Positions 1 through 10,457 of a DNA stretch of 64,000 bases are shown here, piece after piece. Each line of letters begins with the position of its first letter. Position 1 is the first letter of the stretch. Below the pieces are notes generated by a model that made no database searches, was not told where the DNA came from, and saw only the letters and a list, made by a program, of their open reading frames with translations. Both the position numbers and the translations under genes were made by a program. Origin of the DNA: Trypanosoma brucei gambiense DAL972 (Eukaryota; Euglenozoa; Kinetoplastea; Trypanosomatida; Trypanosomatidae); contig NC_026743.1 in assembly GCF_000210295.1 (NCBI RefSeq), forward strand, positions 3,835,269-3,899,268, written 5' to 3'.

Positions 1-2
1 GC

Positions 3-146
3 GTCATCATCGGTGCTACCTTTGCTTTGTTTCTTATGGTGGCTCTGGGCGTGGTTCCATACTTTGTCCTGCGCAGCACCCGTGATAACAACAGCGCGCC
101 AAAGGAGCCCACAGACCCCGTGACAATTGTTTTCACAGATATTGAA
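3..146 (+). pseudogene. GRESAG4: Receptor adenylate cyclase fragment (transmembrane segment to start of catalytic domain), cut by a gap
   Basis: The reading frame from base 3 encodes a hydrophobic membrane-spanning segment followed by the juxtamembrane motif TRDNNSAPKEP and the first metal-binding motif FTDIE of a class III adenylate cyclase. It is almost base-for-base identical to 43048-43188 of the complete cyclase at 40465. The frame is open at the window edge and is interrupted by the run of N at 147. What remains is only the transmembrane helix and about 20 residues of cytosolic sequence. It could be part of an intact tandem cyclase lying mostly outside the window, or a fragment. The sequence right of the gap comes from an earlier part of the gene, so the two sides are not one collinear copy. 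Confidence 0.85.
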
Positions 147-246
147 NNNNNNNNNNNNNNNNNNNNNNNNNNNNNNNNNNNNNNNNNNNNNNNNNNNNNN
201 NNNNNNNNNNNNNNNNNNNNNNNNNNNNNNNNNNNNNNNNNNNNNN
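147..246. other. Assembly gap (100 N)
   Basis: Exactly 100 undetermined bases, the conventional placeholder for a gap of unknown size. It lies inside a tandemly repeated adenylate cyclase gene, where assemblies commonly collapse. Confidence 0.99.
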
Positions 247-822
247 GCATTGGCCTTTCCGTTCCGATGTGAAGGAAATAGCGAGGAAACTTGAGGAACG
301 TAACGATTTGCGTGTGATTGTTCTCTTCGCGGAGTTTTCATTCCTGTATGATCTGTTTGCCACGGCCCTCAACAACACCGCAGGCGCCGCACGTCTTGTG
401 TTTGCCACCAGCTTGCCACATTGGGGTGATACTGAAACCTCATCGAAGACTGCTCAACTGTTCCATGATGTTGAAAAAGACTCACGATTATGGACACCCC
501 TATCACTTCTGGCATTCGCAACCGGTCGATTGATGCGGGTAATACTTCTTCATGTAGAAGAAATGAGTCCAGACACGTTGGTAAATTTTTTCTATGCCGA
601 TTCTTCCATCATCTCTGATGACATGCGCTACGGTGTATTCGACGACACAAAATGCGACACCGCAGAGAAACTTCCGAAGGATGATTGTGCCTCAAACTAT
701 GGCGCAACGCAGGTATCCGTGTGGTCTATGGCCCGTGCCCTGAACGCCTCCATTCCTCCACTTGCAGATTGCTTTTCTTCCACTTATATATATATATATA
801 TATATATCTTCATCCATTAAAT
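247..822 (+). pseudogene. GRESAG4: Receptor adenylate cyclase ectodomain fragment, frameshifted and 3' truncated
   Basis: This stretch encodes the membrane-proximal part of a GRESAG4 ectodomain. It starts with IGLSVP, and from base 269 it reads VKEIARKLEERND and continues to SIPPLA. It is nearly identical to 42453-42973 of the cyclase at 40465. Two defects are visible. One G is missing near base 266 (ccgatgtg here, ccggatgtg in the copy at 55094-58900), which breaks the frame between IGLSVP and VKEIARK. At about base 767 homology stops and the frame runs through a TA dinucleotide repeat to a stop at 820. The transmembrane and catalytic parts are absent, so this copy cannot make a cyclase as assembled. 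The frameshift is 20 bases from a gap, so it may be a sequencing error; the 3' truncation looks real. Confidence 0.85.
785..807. repeat. (TA)n microsatellite
   Basis: About 11 TA units directly beyond the point where the truncated cyclase fragment loses homology with its paralogues, so it may mark a rearrangement breakpoint. Confidence 0.9.
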
Positions 823-1335
823 TCTCTGCTACCGTTTAAGTTTGGGTTGAGGCGAAAATGCCTTGGAGGCGAGGTGTGGAAATCATCCAGGCAAAGGGTT
901 ATACGGGGTTACCTTCCAGCGTGTCTGCCATCAGTGATCTGGGTAGTGAAGCGCGGGTTGCTGGTGTGTCCCCCGTTTCGTTACTGAATACGTCATGTCA
1001 GTCTTTCGGGGTTACGCAGCGTGTAGGAGGTAGGGGAGGAAGGCAACCCATAATGCACATGCGAAGAAGGTGAAGTGGTGTGGGAACATGTGTGCCGGCA
1101 AATGTCGTCAAGGGGCAAAATATTACAGGCATCACCCACGGTCGATGAGACGCAAACTGGACCTTCAGTGTATGGGGAAAGTGATTACAAAGTGGCTCAT
1201 GGGCATCGATAGCTTGCTCGGAAGCACGGGTCACGGATGGTGGCGTGTGTTCAGTTTGTCTCGAAGCCGTGCGGTGCGGTGAGTGCGGGCTTTACTGCAC
1301 ATGCCATAAGTACTGATATTCTCCTCAGTTCGCGT
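823..1335. other. Intergenic region, no gene recognised
   Basis: About 0.5 kb between the truncated cyclase fragment and the splice-acceptor region of the complete cyclase. Frames are short and show no recognisable family. It probably represents spacer of the cyclase tandem array. Confidence 0.6.
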
Positions 1336-1402
1336 TCCTCTCCCCTACCAAATCCCTTCCCCCTTTTGTCTCCACACGAATATAGTTTACTCGGTTAAAC
1401 AG
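1336..1402 (+). promoter_or_regulatory. Probable trans-splice acceptor region of adenylate cyclase 1
   Basis: A C/T-rich tract (1336-1372) is followed by AG dinucleotides at 1384-1385 and 1401-1402, just before the ATG at 1409. This is the usual arrangement for spliced-leader addition in trypanosomes. Which AG is used cannot be told from the sequence. Confidence 0.5.
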
Positions 1403-1408
1403 AAGACC

Positions 1409-4400
1409 ATGTGCGTTGGCACCCGTGCTGCTGGTTTTGGCGGCAGTGCCGCAGACACATCCATCGTAGTCGGTCCAGCACGGAGGAGATCCTACTGCGG
1501 CCGCGCCCTTGTTGGAGCGGCGCCGTTGCCAGTCTTACTGCTTCTGTTGCTGTCGGTAATGTGTGTGAAAGCCGATATAGAGATCGAGGTTTTCTCTCTA
1601 TTGCACCATCAGAAGATAGAGAAAAGGTTCGTTGAAGCGGTTAACGCTGGCTTCAACGCTTCCATGACCTCGCGCCGGTGGAAGACGGCACCCAGTGTGC
1701 ACGTCAAAGTCATGCATCCATTTACGCCCAGCGCGTCACCTATTAGTGGCTTCCAGCAGGCTGTGGAACGCAACAGGGGCAAACTCTTCGTTGTAGTTGG
1801 ACCCCTGGGCGATTTCGGCACCGTCTCGTCGCTCATTACACTACTGGCAGAACAGGATGTGGTCGCCTTCGCGCCCCTAACTGGATCAAGTGGGGGTCGT
1901 GGGTGGAACCCTAATCTATACTTCACGCGTGCTTCTCCATCCGCAGAGCTACTGGCGCTCATCCGATACGCGTTGGGCCGGCTACGTACAATTCGATTGG
2001 GTTTCATGTACCTTCACAATGTCTTCTTCGGGGTGGAGGAATATGACGTCGCCCAGCGCATATTGCGTCGCATGGGTTATGGATTTTGCGGTGTTTTCAC
2101 TTTAAGTAGCTCACTGACCGGGGTTGCGAGCACCAGACACTTCGATTCCGCTTGGAATACGTTTGTGGAAAGTCGTCCACAGGCTGTGATTGTGTTCGCT
2201 CCCCCCGTGGGGGATACGGCAAGGTTCATACGAAACCTGGTTGCTGACAGTCGCACGAGAAGTGCGTACGTGCTTGTTCCGTCGATGCTCCAGTTTGCCA
2301 TTGAGAACATGTGGCGCGAGGCGCTGGCTTTTGCCGCTAGCCCATTTGTGGATGGGCAAGTTGTGGTAACGGGAACCAACCCACTTGCAAGGGACACACA
2401 GTATCACGCTATCCGACGGTTTCAGAGAGACGTGAGGTCGTATCTAAAATCGAACCCGGGTGTAACGGTCTTCAATGCCTCGAGCAATTTCGATCACGAT
2501 GACATAGATGGGCAGTTGTTGGTTTATGGATGGATCACTGGTGAGGTGTTGGCTCAGGCGTTGAGCGTGCCCGAGCGTCTGACTGACAGAAAAACATTTA
2601 TGCAATCGTTGTATGACCAGCGGCGATACGTAATTGATGACCTTGTGATTGGAGACTATGGTGGTGAGTGCGCTGGTTGGGCAGCCGGTCAGGGAGCAAT
2701 GTGCTGGTGCAACCAGGGAGGGAACACGGTGCACGTAAGGGTGATCGGTAGAGGCTACCGGCTGCTGGATGCACCCGACGGAATTATGATGTTTGACTCT
2801 TCTCACTGCTACCCTAGCGAGGTCGAAATGCAGGCTCCGTTCAATGGTGTGTCTGTTCTGATACCGGATAGACCAACCGCATTGCATGCTGCTGTAGAAA
2901 TGGAAGAGGGCGCCTCTCTACTCGAAGTGAGGGAGCACAACCAAGACAGCAGGCTGTTTTTCGACACCATCGTCTCGCCTTTCAGCGGAGCCGCCGAGGA
3001 GTTGCAGCGGGAGTGGTCCACGAAGATCACCACGGCTGTGCTGGGTGTTGTGGATGAGGCAATGCTAAAAACACCCGGTGTCGCGTTCATTGACCCGGTG
3101 CCGCTCGCGCCGCGACTGAACAAAATGGAAAGGAATGTTATTCATCTCTCGCCAACCCTGGAACAGCAATTTTATGTGTGCACGTCGTATCTTTCGAGGA
3201 ACGACAAAAAACGTCTGCATATCGTTATCCGCAGTACCGATGCGGCCGCAATCGAGGATGTTCTGAAGAAAACCCTTGCGACGTTCAGTGTGGAACCGCA
3301 GTCAGTGGTAGTGCTGGACGGCAACGCCACGGTAGAGGGCCACCTGCCTGACAGTGGGGATGTTTACGTCATCGGCCTCACGGCAGCTGATCCCGTAGTG
3401 ATTGCGGCCCATCTCAATAGTCATGATAGTGCTCGTGTGTTCGTTCCATTTTTCGATGTAGTACTGCTTCATGAAGAATTTTTTAACGCGTTCGAAGGCG
3501 TCTCGAGTGCTGATCGCGTCCTCTTCGCCACTAACCTACCACATTGGGCGGACGAGATCACAGCGTCAGAGGTTGTCCAGAAATTCTACACAGCGGAAAG
3601 AAATGCATCACGGCGAACGCCGCTCTCGCTTCTAGGATTTGCCACAGCGTATTTCATGCGGGTTATTATTTCCCCGATGAAGGCTATGAACGCAACTGCG
3701 CTTGTTGACTCCATTTTTGCTCAATCTGTAGTCAACGTCGGTGAGATGCGCTACGGCCCCTTCGCCGATGACGGTTGTTTTCTGAAAGGAGTGCCGCGTT
3801 TGACAGGTTGTGCCGTTAACTATGGTGCAACGCAGGTATCCGTGTGGTCTATGGCCCGTGCTCTGAACGCCTCCATTCCTCCACTTACAAATCCCATGAC
3901 ACCGTCAATGAGGTACTTGGACCCGGACGCCGGTAAACTTTCACGGGGACAACTTGCTGGCGTAATCGCCAGTTCCATTCTCGTCGCACTGCTTCTTGTG
4001 GCTCTGACTACGGTGCTGCTGCATGTCTCGCGACACAACACCCGTGATAACAACAGCGCGCCGAAGGAACCCACAGACCCCGTGACAATTGTTTTCACAG
4101 ATATTGAAAGCAGCACAGCACAGTGGGCTGCCCACCCCGATGTCATGGCTGATGCCGTCGCCACACACCACAAGTTGATCCGCGCGCTGATCTCCCAGTA
4201 CGAGTGTTACGAGGTGAAGACCGTTGGGGACTCGTTCATGATCGCGAGCCGAAGTGCGTTTATGGCGGTGCAACTTGTGCGGGATCTGCAGAGGGCGTTC
4301 CTTCGCCACAACTGGGGCGCGTCCGTGTTTGACGAGTGTTATCGCAGACTTGAGCAGGACCGTGCGTTAGAAAGTGAGGGATACGTGCCGCCAACCGCAC

Positions 4401-5119
4401 GCCTGGACCCCGACGTGTACCGAAAGTTGTGGAATGGCCTCCGAGTGCGAGTTGGTGTGCACACCGGATTGTGTGACATTCGCCACGATGAGGTGACAAA
4501 GGGTTACGACTACTATGGTCATACGTCGAACATGGCTGCCCGCACGGAGAGCGCTGCGAATGGTGGACAGATATTGCTGACACGTGCAACATACCTTTCG
4601 CTAAGCACAGCAGAGCGTGAGCAACTTGACGTCACTGCGCTGAGCGCCGTCCCACTGCGTGGCGTTCCCGATCCGGTGGAAATGTACCAAGTTGATGCTG
4701 TGGTCGGTCGGTCCTTCGCTGCACTGCGCCTCGACGGGGAAGTCGATCTGGTCGCTGAAAGTGAATTAGCTGTTTGCCACGCCAGTGACACCAGTTCAGC
4801 TACTACTGCCCTGGATGAATCATCGCAGATCATCACCAGCTGCTTTGAGACGCTGCTTGGCGCATTCACTCCTTCCAAGCGGCGAGACCTGCTGTTGCCT
4901 ATCTGCGAGCGTTGGCGTGTGACGTTGCCACAGAAAACCAAGTCCGTGTGGGATGATAACGACTGTCAGGAAGTTATGCGGCGTATAGCAACAAAAGTGG
5001 GCCGTGTGGTGGACTTCCATGTTGTGGATGACGGCGGTTGCTCGACGGAAACAGTAAGCAGTGCATCGGTGATTATTATATCTAATCGTGTGGAGGATTT
5101 CACCGCGCATCAAACTTAG
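1409..5119 (+). CDS. GRESAG4: Receptor-type adenylate cyclase, GRESAG4 family (copy 1)
   Basis: This 1236-residue type I membrane protein should convert ATP to cAMP at the cell surface or flagellar membrane. Order of parts: a hydrophobic leucine run (about residues 36-52) that looks like a signal sequence; a large ectodomain of the periplasmic-binding-like kind seen in trypanosomatid cyclases; a single transmembrane helix (about 848-870); and a class III catalytic domain from about residue 890 with FTDIESS and VGDSF (the two metal-binding aspartates) and GYDYYGHTSNMAARTE (the transition-state asparagine/arginine region). The C-terminal tail is unique to this copy. Length is normal for the family. 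The ectodomain is clearly diverged from the other two copies here, but the catalytic domain is virtually identical to the copy at 40465, which points to gene conversion. Ligand unknown. ATG at 1409 follows a good splice-acceptor region. Confidence 0.95.
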   Translation: MCVGTRAAGFGGSAADTSIVVGPARRRSYCGRALVGAAPLPVLLLLLLSVMCVKADIEIEVFSLLHHQKIEKRFVEAVNAGFNASMTSRRWKTAPSVHVKVMHPFTPSASPISGFQQAVERNRGKLFVVVGPLGDFGTVSSLITLLAEQDVVAFAPLTGSSGGRGWNPNLYFTRASPSAELLALIRYALGRLRTIRLGFMYLHNVFFGVEEYDVAQRILRRMGYGFCGVFTLSSSLTGVASTRHFDSAWNTFVESRPQAVIVFAPPVGDTARFIRNLVADSRTRSAYVLVPSMLQFAIENMWREALAFAASPFVDGQVVVTGTNPLARDTQYHAIRRFQRDVRSYLKSNPGVTVFNASSNFDHDDIDGQLLVYGWITGEVLAQALSVPERLTDRKTFMQSLYDQRRYVIDDLVIGDYGGECAGWAAGQGAMCWCNQGGNTVHVRVIGRGYRLLDAPDGIMMFDSSHCYPSEVEMQAPFNGVSVLIPDRPTALHAAVEMEEGASLLEVREHNQDSRLFFDTIVSPFSGAAEELQREWSTKITTAVLGVVDEAMLKTPGVAFIDPVPLAPRLNKMERNVIHLSPTLEQQFYVCTSYLSRNDKKRLHIVIRSTDAAAIEDVLKKTLATFSVEPQSVVVLDGNATVEGHLPDSGDVYVIGLTAADPVVIAAHLNSHDSARVFVPFFDVVLLHEEFFNAFEGVSSADRVLFATNLPHWADEITASEVVQKFYTAERNASRRTPLSLLGFATAYFMRVIISPMKAMNATALVDSIFAQSVVNVGEMRYGPFADDGCFLKGVPRLTGCAVNYGATQVSVWSMARALNASIPPLTNPMTPSMRYLDPDAGKLSRGQLAGVIASSILVALLLVALTTVLLHVSRHNTRDNNSAPKEPTDPVTIVFTDIESSTAQWAAHPDVMADAVATHHKLIRALISQYECYEVKTVGDSFMIASRSAFMAVQLVRDLQRAFLRHNWGASVFDECYRRLEQDRALESEGYVPPTARLDPDVYRKLWNGLRVRVGVHTGLCDIRHDEVTKGYDYYGHTSNMAARTESAANGGQILLTRATYLSLSTAEREQLDVTALSAVPLRGVPDPVEMYQVDAVVGRSFAALRLDGEVDLVAESELAVCHASDTSSATTALDESSQIITSCFETLLGAFTPSKRRDLLLPICERWRVTLPQKTKSVWDDNDCQEVMRRIATKVGRVVDFHVVDDGGCSTETVSSASVIIISNRVEDFTAHQT

Positions 5120-8100
5120 CTGGTATGCTCTTCTGTGGGTACATGTGTGGCTTTCACTTCCCGTGTGGCAGTTCTTTTCTGAACTCCGTTTCGCTGTCTT
5201 CTTTTTTTTTTTTTTTGAGCATCTTTTTCTGATAAATAGCGTGCGAACGCAATAAGCCGCGTCTATATACCACCCCTCCATTTTGTTTGTCCTCTTCACG
5301 GTGCCTTCCGCGGTTAAGCATATAGTGTTTCTATCAGTCACCCTCTTTGTCTCTTAAGTATTTGTTTTTGTTTTTACTTCGCTCATACATTGGACCATTC
5401 ATGGTGAAGCATTCTCAATTTATGTCGCCTTCACCATATTATCGATTCTTTTATGCTGTTCTGACAAATGTGTTCAGTTAAGCCGCAATCAGGTGTCTTG
5501 TTTGGATTACTTTATGTTACGCTACCTACGTGCATTTCTTCCTCCTGTTGCATGCGAGGCCATATGACGTTTATTGTGTTCCTTATTTTATTTTTATTTG
5601 TTTGCTGTTCTGCTGCTAAGCTGGTGTGATACGGCGCCCACGGGCCTTAGTTTGTAACTGCACGCGATTGTGCAGTGGATTCCGTGCTTTTGATTCAACT
5701 GCGGGCTGTCCCCTTGCCACTCCGGTGCGGCCGTGCCATGGTTGTGTATTTGATGTGTGGTTAGCTTGATGTAAAGCCCCTTCTCTGAACCTGGATTTCT
5801 CAACGTCGTTGCGCTCCCACTATTTTTATTGCTTAGCGTTCTATGTGGGTCTTTATCAACAACCACCTTGCAGCAAGTGTAGAATTGTTTAAATTACTTT
5901 GAGGGGGCCGGTATCGCCGACGTTGTAAGTCGGTACCCTGACATTATGCTGAACTCGCGGAGCTTTCAGCATATGTAGGCAGCATGGCTTCGGTACGTTG
6001 GTGAAGTAGCGTGCCTGAGTTGACACATCATCTGCTGATGTTAAGAAGCTTCCCGCACTTGTTGAATCCGCCATGCTCGCCACCAATCACGCGGCATCCA
6101 CGGACCACTTGTTTGTGTGGAACGGGGCTTTCGGTTGAATACGTATCACAACGCAACTCGGGGTTTCACCAATCGCAACGCGGCCACCAAGAGCGTTGTA
6201 AGAAACCAAAGCAACCAGAGAACGACTCCCACTCTTGATATCCGAGAGGCGGCGGTGAGCCTTCGCAGGTCCTCCACAAGAGCGAAGGCTAAACCGTCAC
6301 CCCTTGCGATGGGCTTCTGACAAGCGTAGCGCAGTGTTTGTGAGTTCAATCGTTCGTGTGTGTGTGTGTGTGTGTGTTGTCCGCTGAAGTTGTCAGACCC
6401 CATTTTTGCACTCTGTTCAGCCAAGGACAATGGGGGGACCGGACCTTCCCAAGCCGCTTGCTTGGAGAACGGAGTTTGTGGTGATGTAGAGGCCTTACTT
6501 CACATCACCAAGTGGAGCGGCAGCGGCAGCAGGGAAAAAAAAAAAGAGACTTCCGTGAATGCGCCGGGGTCGTTTATCGCGAGCGAGGGGGTGCAAGTTT
6601 CCCGCGACCCAACGGAGGAGTTGATACACGGGAGTCCCTTGCCTCCGTCGGCCCTCTCGGGACCGCAGTTTCCGCCTGGAGTGCACCTAAATACGTTTCA
6701 TCCTCCACGATTTGAGTGATTGTAATATGTTCCCCGAGGCGTCGGTAAGCTGGCAACGAATGATGGACAAGTTTGTGTCTTGCTGTGTTGTGAAGAACCA
6801 ACACTCCAAAGGGCAAGCGCCATCAGGCACAAAACTTCTGCGGTCACCTCACGCCTTGCCCGCGGCGGTCTTGAAGATTAGAATTCACTCCCCAGGAGGT
6901 CTGTGTGTGTGGGGGAGCTTATTTTCATTGATTTTCTATTTTTTTAGGAGTATAGGGTCCTTGCGTTTGCTCGTTTCTAAGATTCCTACGAAGCTGTACG
7001 CTTCTTACGCGCTAGTGGCCGTGATTCCACGTTGTTGCGCGGTGGGATCCTTTTGCAGTACTGTCCGCAGGGCACCAGCGTGTAGGTTCATGCGCTTACT
7101 ACGGAATTGGCCCAGTTGTGCGGGCTGAACGCTCCCAAAACACAAACTATGTTGTCAAGGCCTATGCTCGCCAACTAGTGTCTACCTTAGTTCCCCCTTT
7201 ACCTCGATTACAACTGACGGCCCCTGGGGCTGATGCTGTATTTTCTCCGGGATGTTCAAGCTCTAGGATCCCTGACGCACATTTGACTCCCCAAGTGAGC
7301 GGAGTATAGCCGAATACAAAGTCCCCCTCAGTATTTCCGTCCAGTTCCATAATTACCACTTCGCCTTTTTATTCTGACAGCCGTCCCTTGCTACGAGTAG
7401 CTGAATCACCTCTAATACCCCATAGACCTCCGTGAGCGCAGGGTTTTTGCCTTGAGGCCATTTGCCCTTGTGCAACCCCAATGTTTTTGTTTTGTTTTTG
7501 CTGGCCGGGTGGTGACCACCTTAGGCGGCGGGGGGGGGGGCGCGGAGGCGCACAGAAATTTTCTAAAATTAAAATTTTTTAACCTGGTTAAACAACCTTG
7601 AAACACATAAATGCGAAGCGCGCGTAAGATATTTCACTTTCCTAGCGACTCCAACTTTCGATGCCGATTCGTCGAGCTTTCCCGTGCGGAGCAGCGGCTA
7701 TCCCTCGAGGGATGCACAAGAATGTTTTCACGACCGGTGGCCGCGAGCCTTGTGGTCACGCACCGCCCCTCTCCCCCACTACCGGAGAACCGGTTATGGC
7801 CGCCAGAGCCACTTTTACTCGGGCTTCCCAGTTGGGCCGACCAACGAGGTGTCGCTAAGCTCTGGCACTGTTTGGTCCCCCTTTTCCACGCGCGGTTCAT
7901 TTTGTGCCTCCTCCAACAATTTCATCCGCATCGGCAGAGCACGTAGGCGGCTTTCAAGCACTGCACTAGATTTGCGACTGCCGCGATCCTGCTCATTTGG
8001 GTTGGGCTTGGGGTGGGTGGGATGCCGACGCCGCCGAAGGCATGCTCACAGATGCCTTCTGGTGTCGGCCAAAAGTGCCCTCACCGTTAAAAACAAACAC

Positions 8101-10457
8101 AAGAAGGGAGGGAAAGGGGGAAAAAGCAACCAGCGGCAGCAAGTGATTGGCTGAAAGCCGCACCCTACTTCGTCCGAGTCCCGCGCGGGGCTGGCTAATT
8201 TTAATAATTCGGGAAGGGGCGATGGCGGCAACAGCACCCCCGGGCGTACCCAAGGGCCCTTTGGCCGTCCACGTCGCCATTTGCAGGGTCTCTTCGCACA
8301 ACAAATTGTTTGATGGCCTAACCTTCCGGAAGCACAGCTTTTATCACCCAATCACCGTTTCCACAACCCTGGTGAGGGCAAATGCGACCTGACACCGCAC
8401 ATCTGTGATGGTTCTCTTTATAGCGACCTGGCGAACCCTAGCTTCGCCGCAACGGGCATTTCCAGAGAAAATTAGGCCTCGGCACCGCAATGGCGCACGC
8501 CGGACGATGTGGGCTAGAGCAGGGGCGGTGACTTTGTCCATCGCCCCAACGGTTTACGCAACGTTTTCACAACCTCGTTTACCCACCACCCCTTAAAGCC
8601 CTATCGGCATTGCTTCCCACACCAAAAAAAAGGAGGCGACCACGCTTGATGTGCAGCCGCCACCCTCTCCGACAGCGGGCCCTGACCCCAGTCCCGCACC
8701 GTATTCCTCGTTTTTTTTAGTTTCCAATCTCAGCTTCGCGTTGCACACTGGAACTTCAGAGTCCGCAGCCAGCGGTATCGGGTACGGCCCCTGCCCCACA
8801 TTTCCGCCGTCCCCGCGGGACCATTCCGGCAGCGGCGATCGACGCATACCCCTGAAGACCCCGATGTGTCCTCATTTCGTGGCGCAACATGTGGAGATGG
8901 CAGCGTCAAGAAAGAAGCGAGCGGAGCCAACGCACATCCCAGCCGCTTGCTTTCCGGCTGCGCTGCCATCTCCACACTCAAGACGAGCCTTCCAAGGGGG
9001 TGACGTGCCGTTTCTGTACCACCATCGGCCTCGGGTTGTTCGGCGGGCACGGGTCGGCAAGGGGCCATTCCCGGGTTCACATGGAGCCGACCTTGCGCTT
9101 GTGGTCACTGCATGGAGGGGGATTTTATGGGTTGTGGTCGCCCCCTTTGGATGCCCCTGCCACCTGGAGAACATCACTGAACACGGTGACCGCCGGTCCG
9201 GGCGGCGTCAGCCTGACGGAATAGCGGTCCTTTTCTCTGTGGCGGCGGTGGTGGAGCTCGTGACTCAAGCCTGGGCATGCCTTTGTTTGGTGGCGTGCGC
9301 GGAGTCACTTAGGTGGGCGGTGGACGATTGCTCCCTTTTTTCGCACTATCGCGGCCGGTCTAAATGGTAGGGACCGCCCGTATAGTATATCACGCGAATG
9401 TGGTGTGTTTGCAATCCTTTGAGCATGTCAACGATGCGAGAGGTGCACCGTTACTCCGTATGGAGAAAAAATGTAGTGGCACGTAGCGAAGCCACCACCG
9501 AGTGATACGGTAGGCAACGATCATGGGTTCGTCGGAGGGAGTGTCCCGGTCGTTGACGGTGTTGTTTTCGATGCGCTGCGACGTTTTCAAGGCTAATTCG
9601 TTGCGAGCGGTTAATATCCCGTGTACCCGGTAACCAATGCTGGTGTGCCGTCAAGAAGGTGGCAATACCCATCCATCCGGTCGCAGCAGGTTTGTTTTAC
9701 TGTTCCCCCATCCAATTTGTTGTTGATCGGTTTGAATACCGCCTCGTCGCAACGCGCACGCGGGTTCAGACGTCGATACGCCACCTGAAAGCTAACCCCC
9801 TAACGCCACAGTGGTACTGGTGCATCTCTAACCCGCAACGTTGCAAGTGACGCTGGAGCGCTGTACCGCAGAGCTGAACCAATGGGTTGCGCTGCGGATG
9901 CACTCTACGTCCGTACGTCGTTGCTAGTGCAAGTATTTGCATAGCATTCGTCAACTTACCTATGGCGCGACTACTTATATCCATCAACGCTGAAGTGATG
10001 TATATTCGCGGTTACCGGCGGGTTGTATCTACTGCAAGCGGTTTTGAAGGTTTGTACCGCGATCCTTCTATCTTCAGTACCCCAATGTGGGTTATATTTC
10101 TCATTTCTTTGTTTATTCTGTTCTGAATGCAACAAGTTATTGCAAAACAAATGCGTATATTGTATTTTTGTCATTTCGTTTTTCTTAATCCTTGCTTCGG
10201 GGGTACCAGTGTCTTATCGCACGTTTCTCTCTATGTAACGGGCGCACGTAACACTTATGAGCGGCATTTAACAGCGGGAAAATTTGGCTCCCGTGGTATT
10301 GCAAACCTCAAAAGAAACTGGCTGCTAACTTACCGGTATCTGCACACTTTATCCTCTTCGTCTACTTGAAATCTCTCTGCATACTGCATTTACATTGGTA
10401 GGCAGCACTTTTATCATACCAGCAAGAACACTCCTGATTTACAACTTAGTTTTTTAA
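5120..10457. other. 5.3 kb gene-free region
   Basis: No convincing coding region on either strand. Frames are short, overlap each other and show no domain. The first few hundred bases are probably 3' UTR of the cyclase, with a T run at about 5199-5216. There is a GT repeat at 6355-6378, an A run at about 6535-6545 and a G run at about 7529-7539. The stretch from about 7.5 to 9.4 kb is noticeably GC-richer than the flanks. I saw no tRNA-like B box. It separates the subtelomeric cyclase from the core polycistron and may hold a transcription boundary or eroded repeats; neither is shown directly. Confidence 0.55.
6355..6378. repeat. (GT)n microsatellite
   Basis: About 11 GT units inside the gene-free region. 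Confidence 0.9.

Noticed and set aside
8651..9370. 239-codon frame in the gene-free region
   Set aside because: Length is explained by high GC content; overlapping frames of similar length occur on the other strand and there is no domain or splice acceptor.
5120..10457. Possible tRNA or ingi/RIME elements in the gene-free region
   Set aside because: I looked for a B box and for known element ends and found nothing convincing; not called without a database search.
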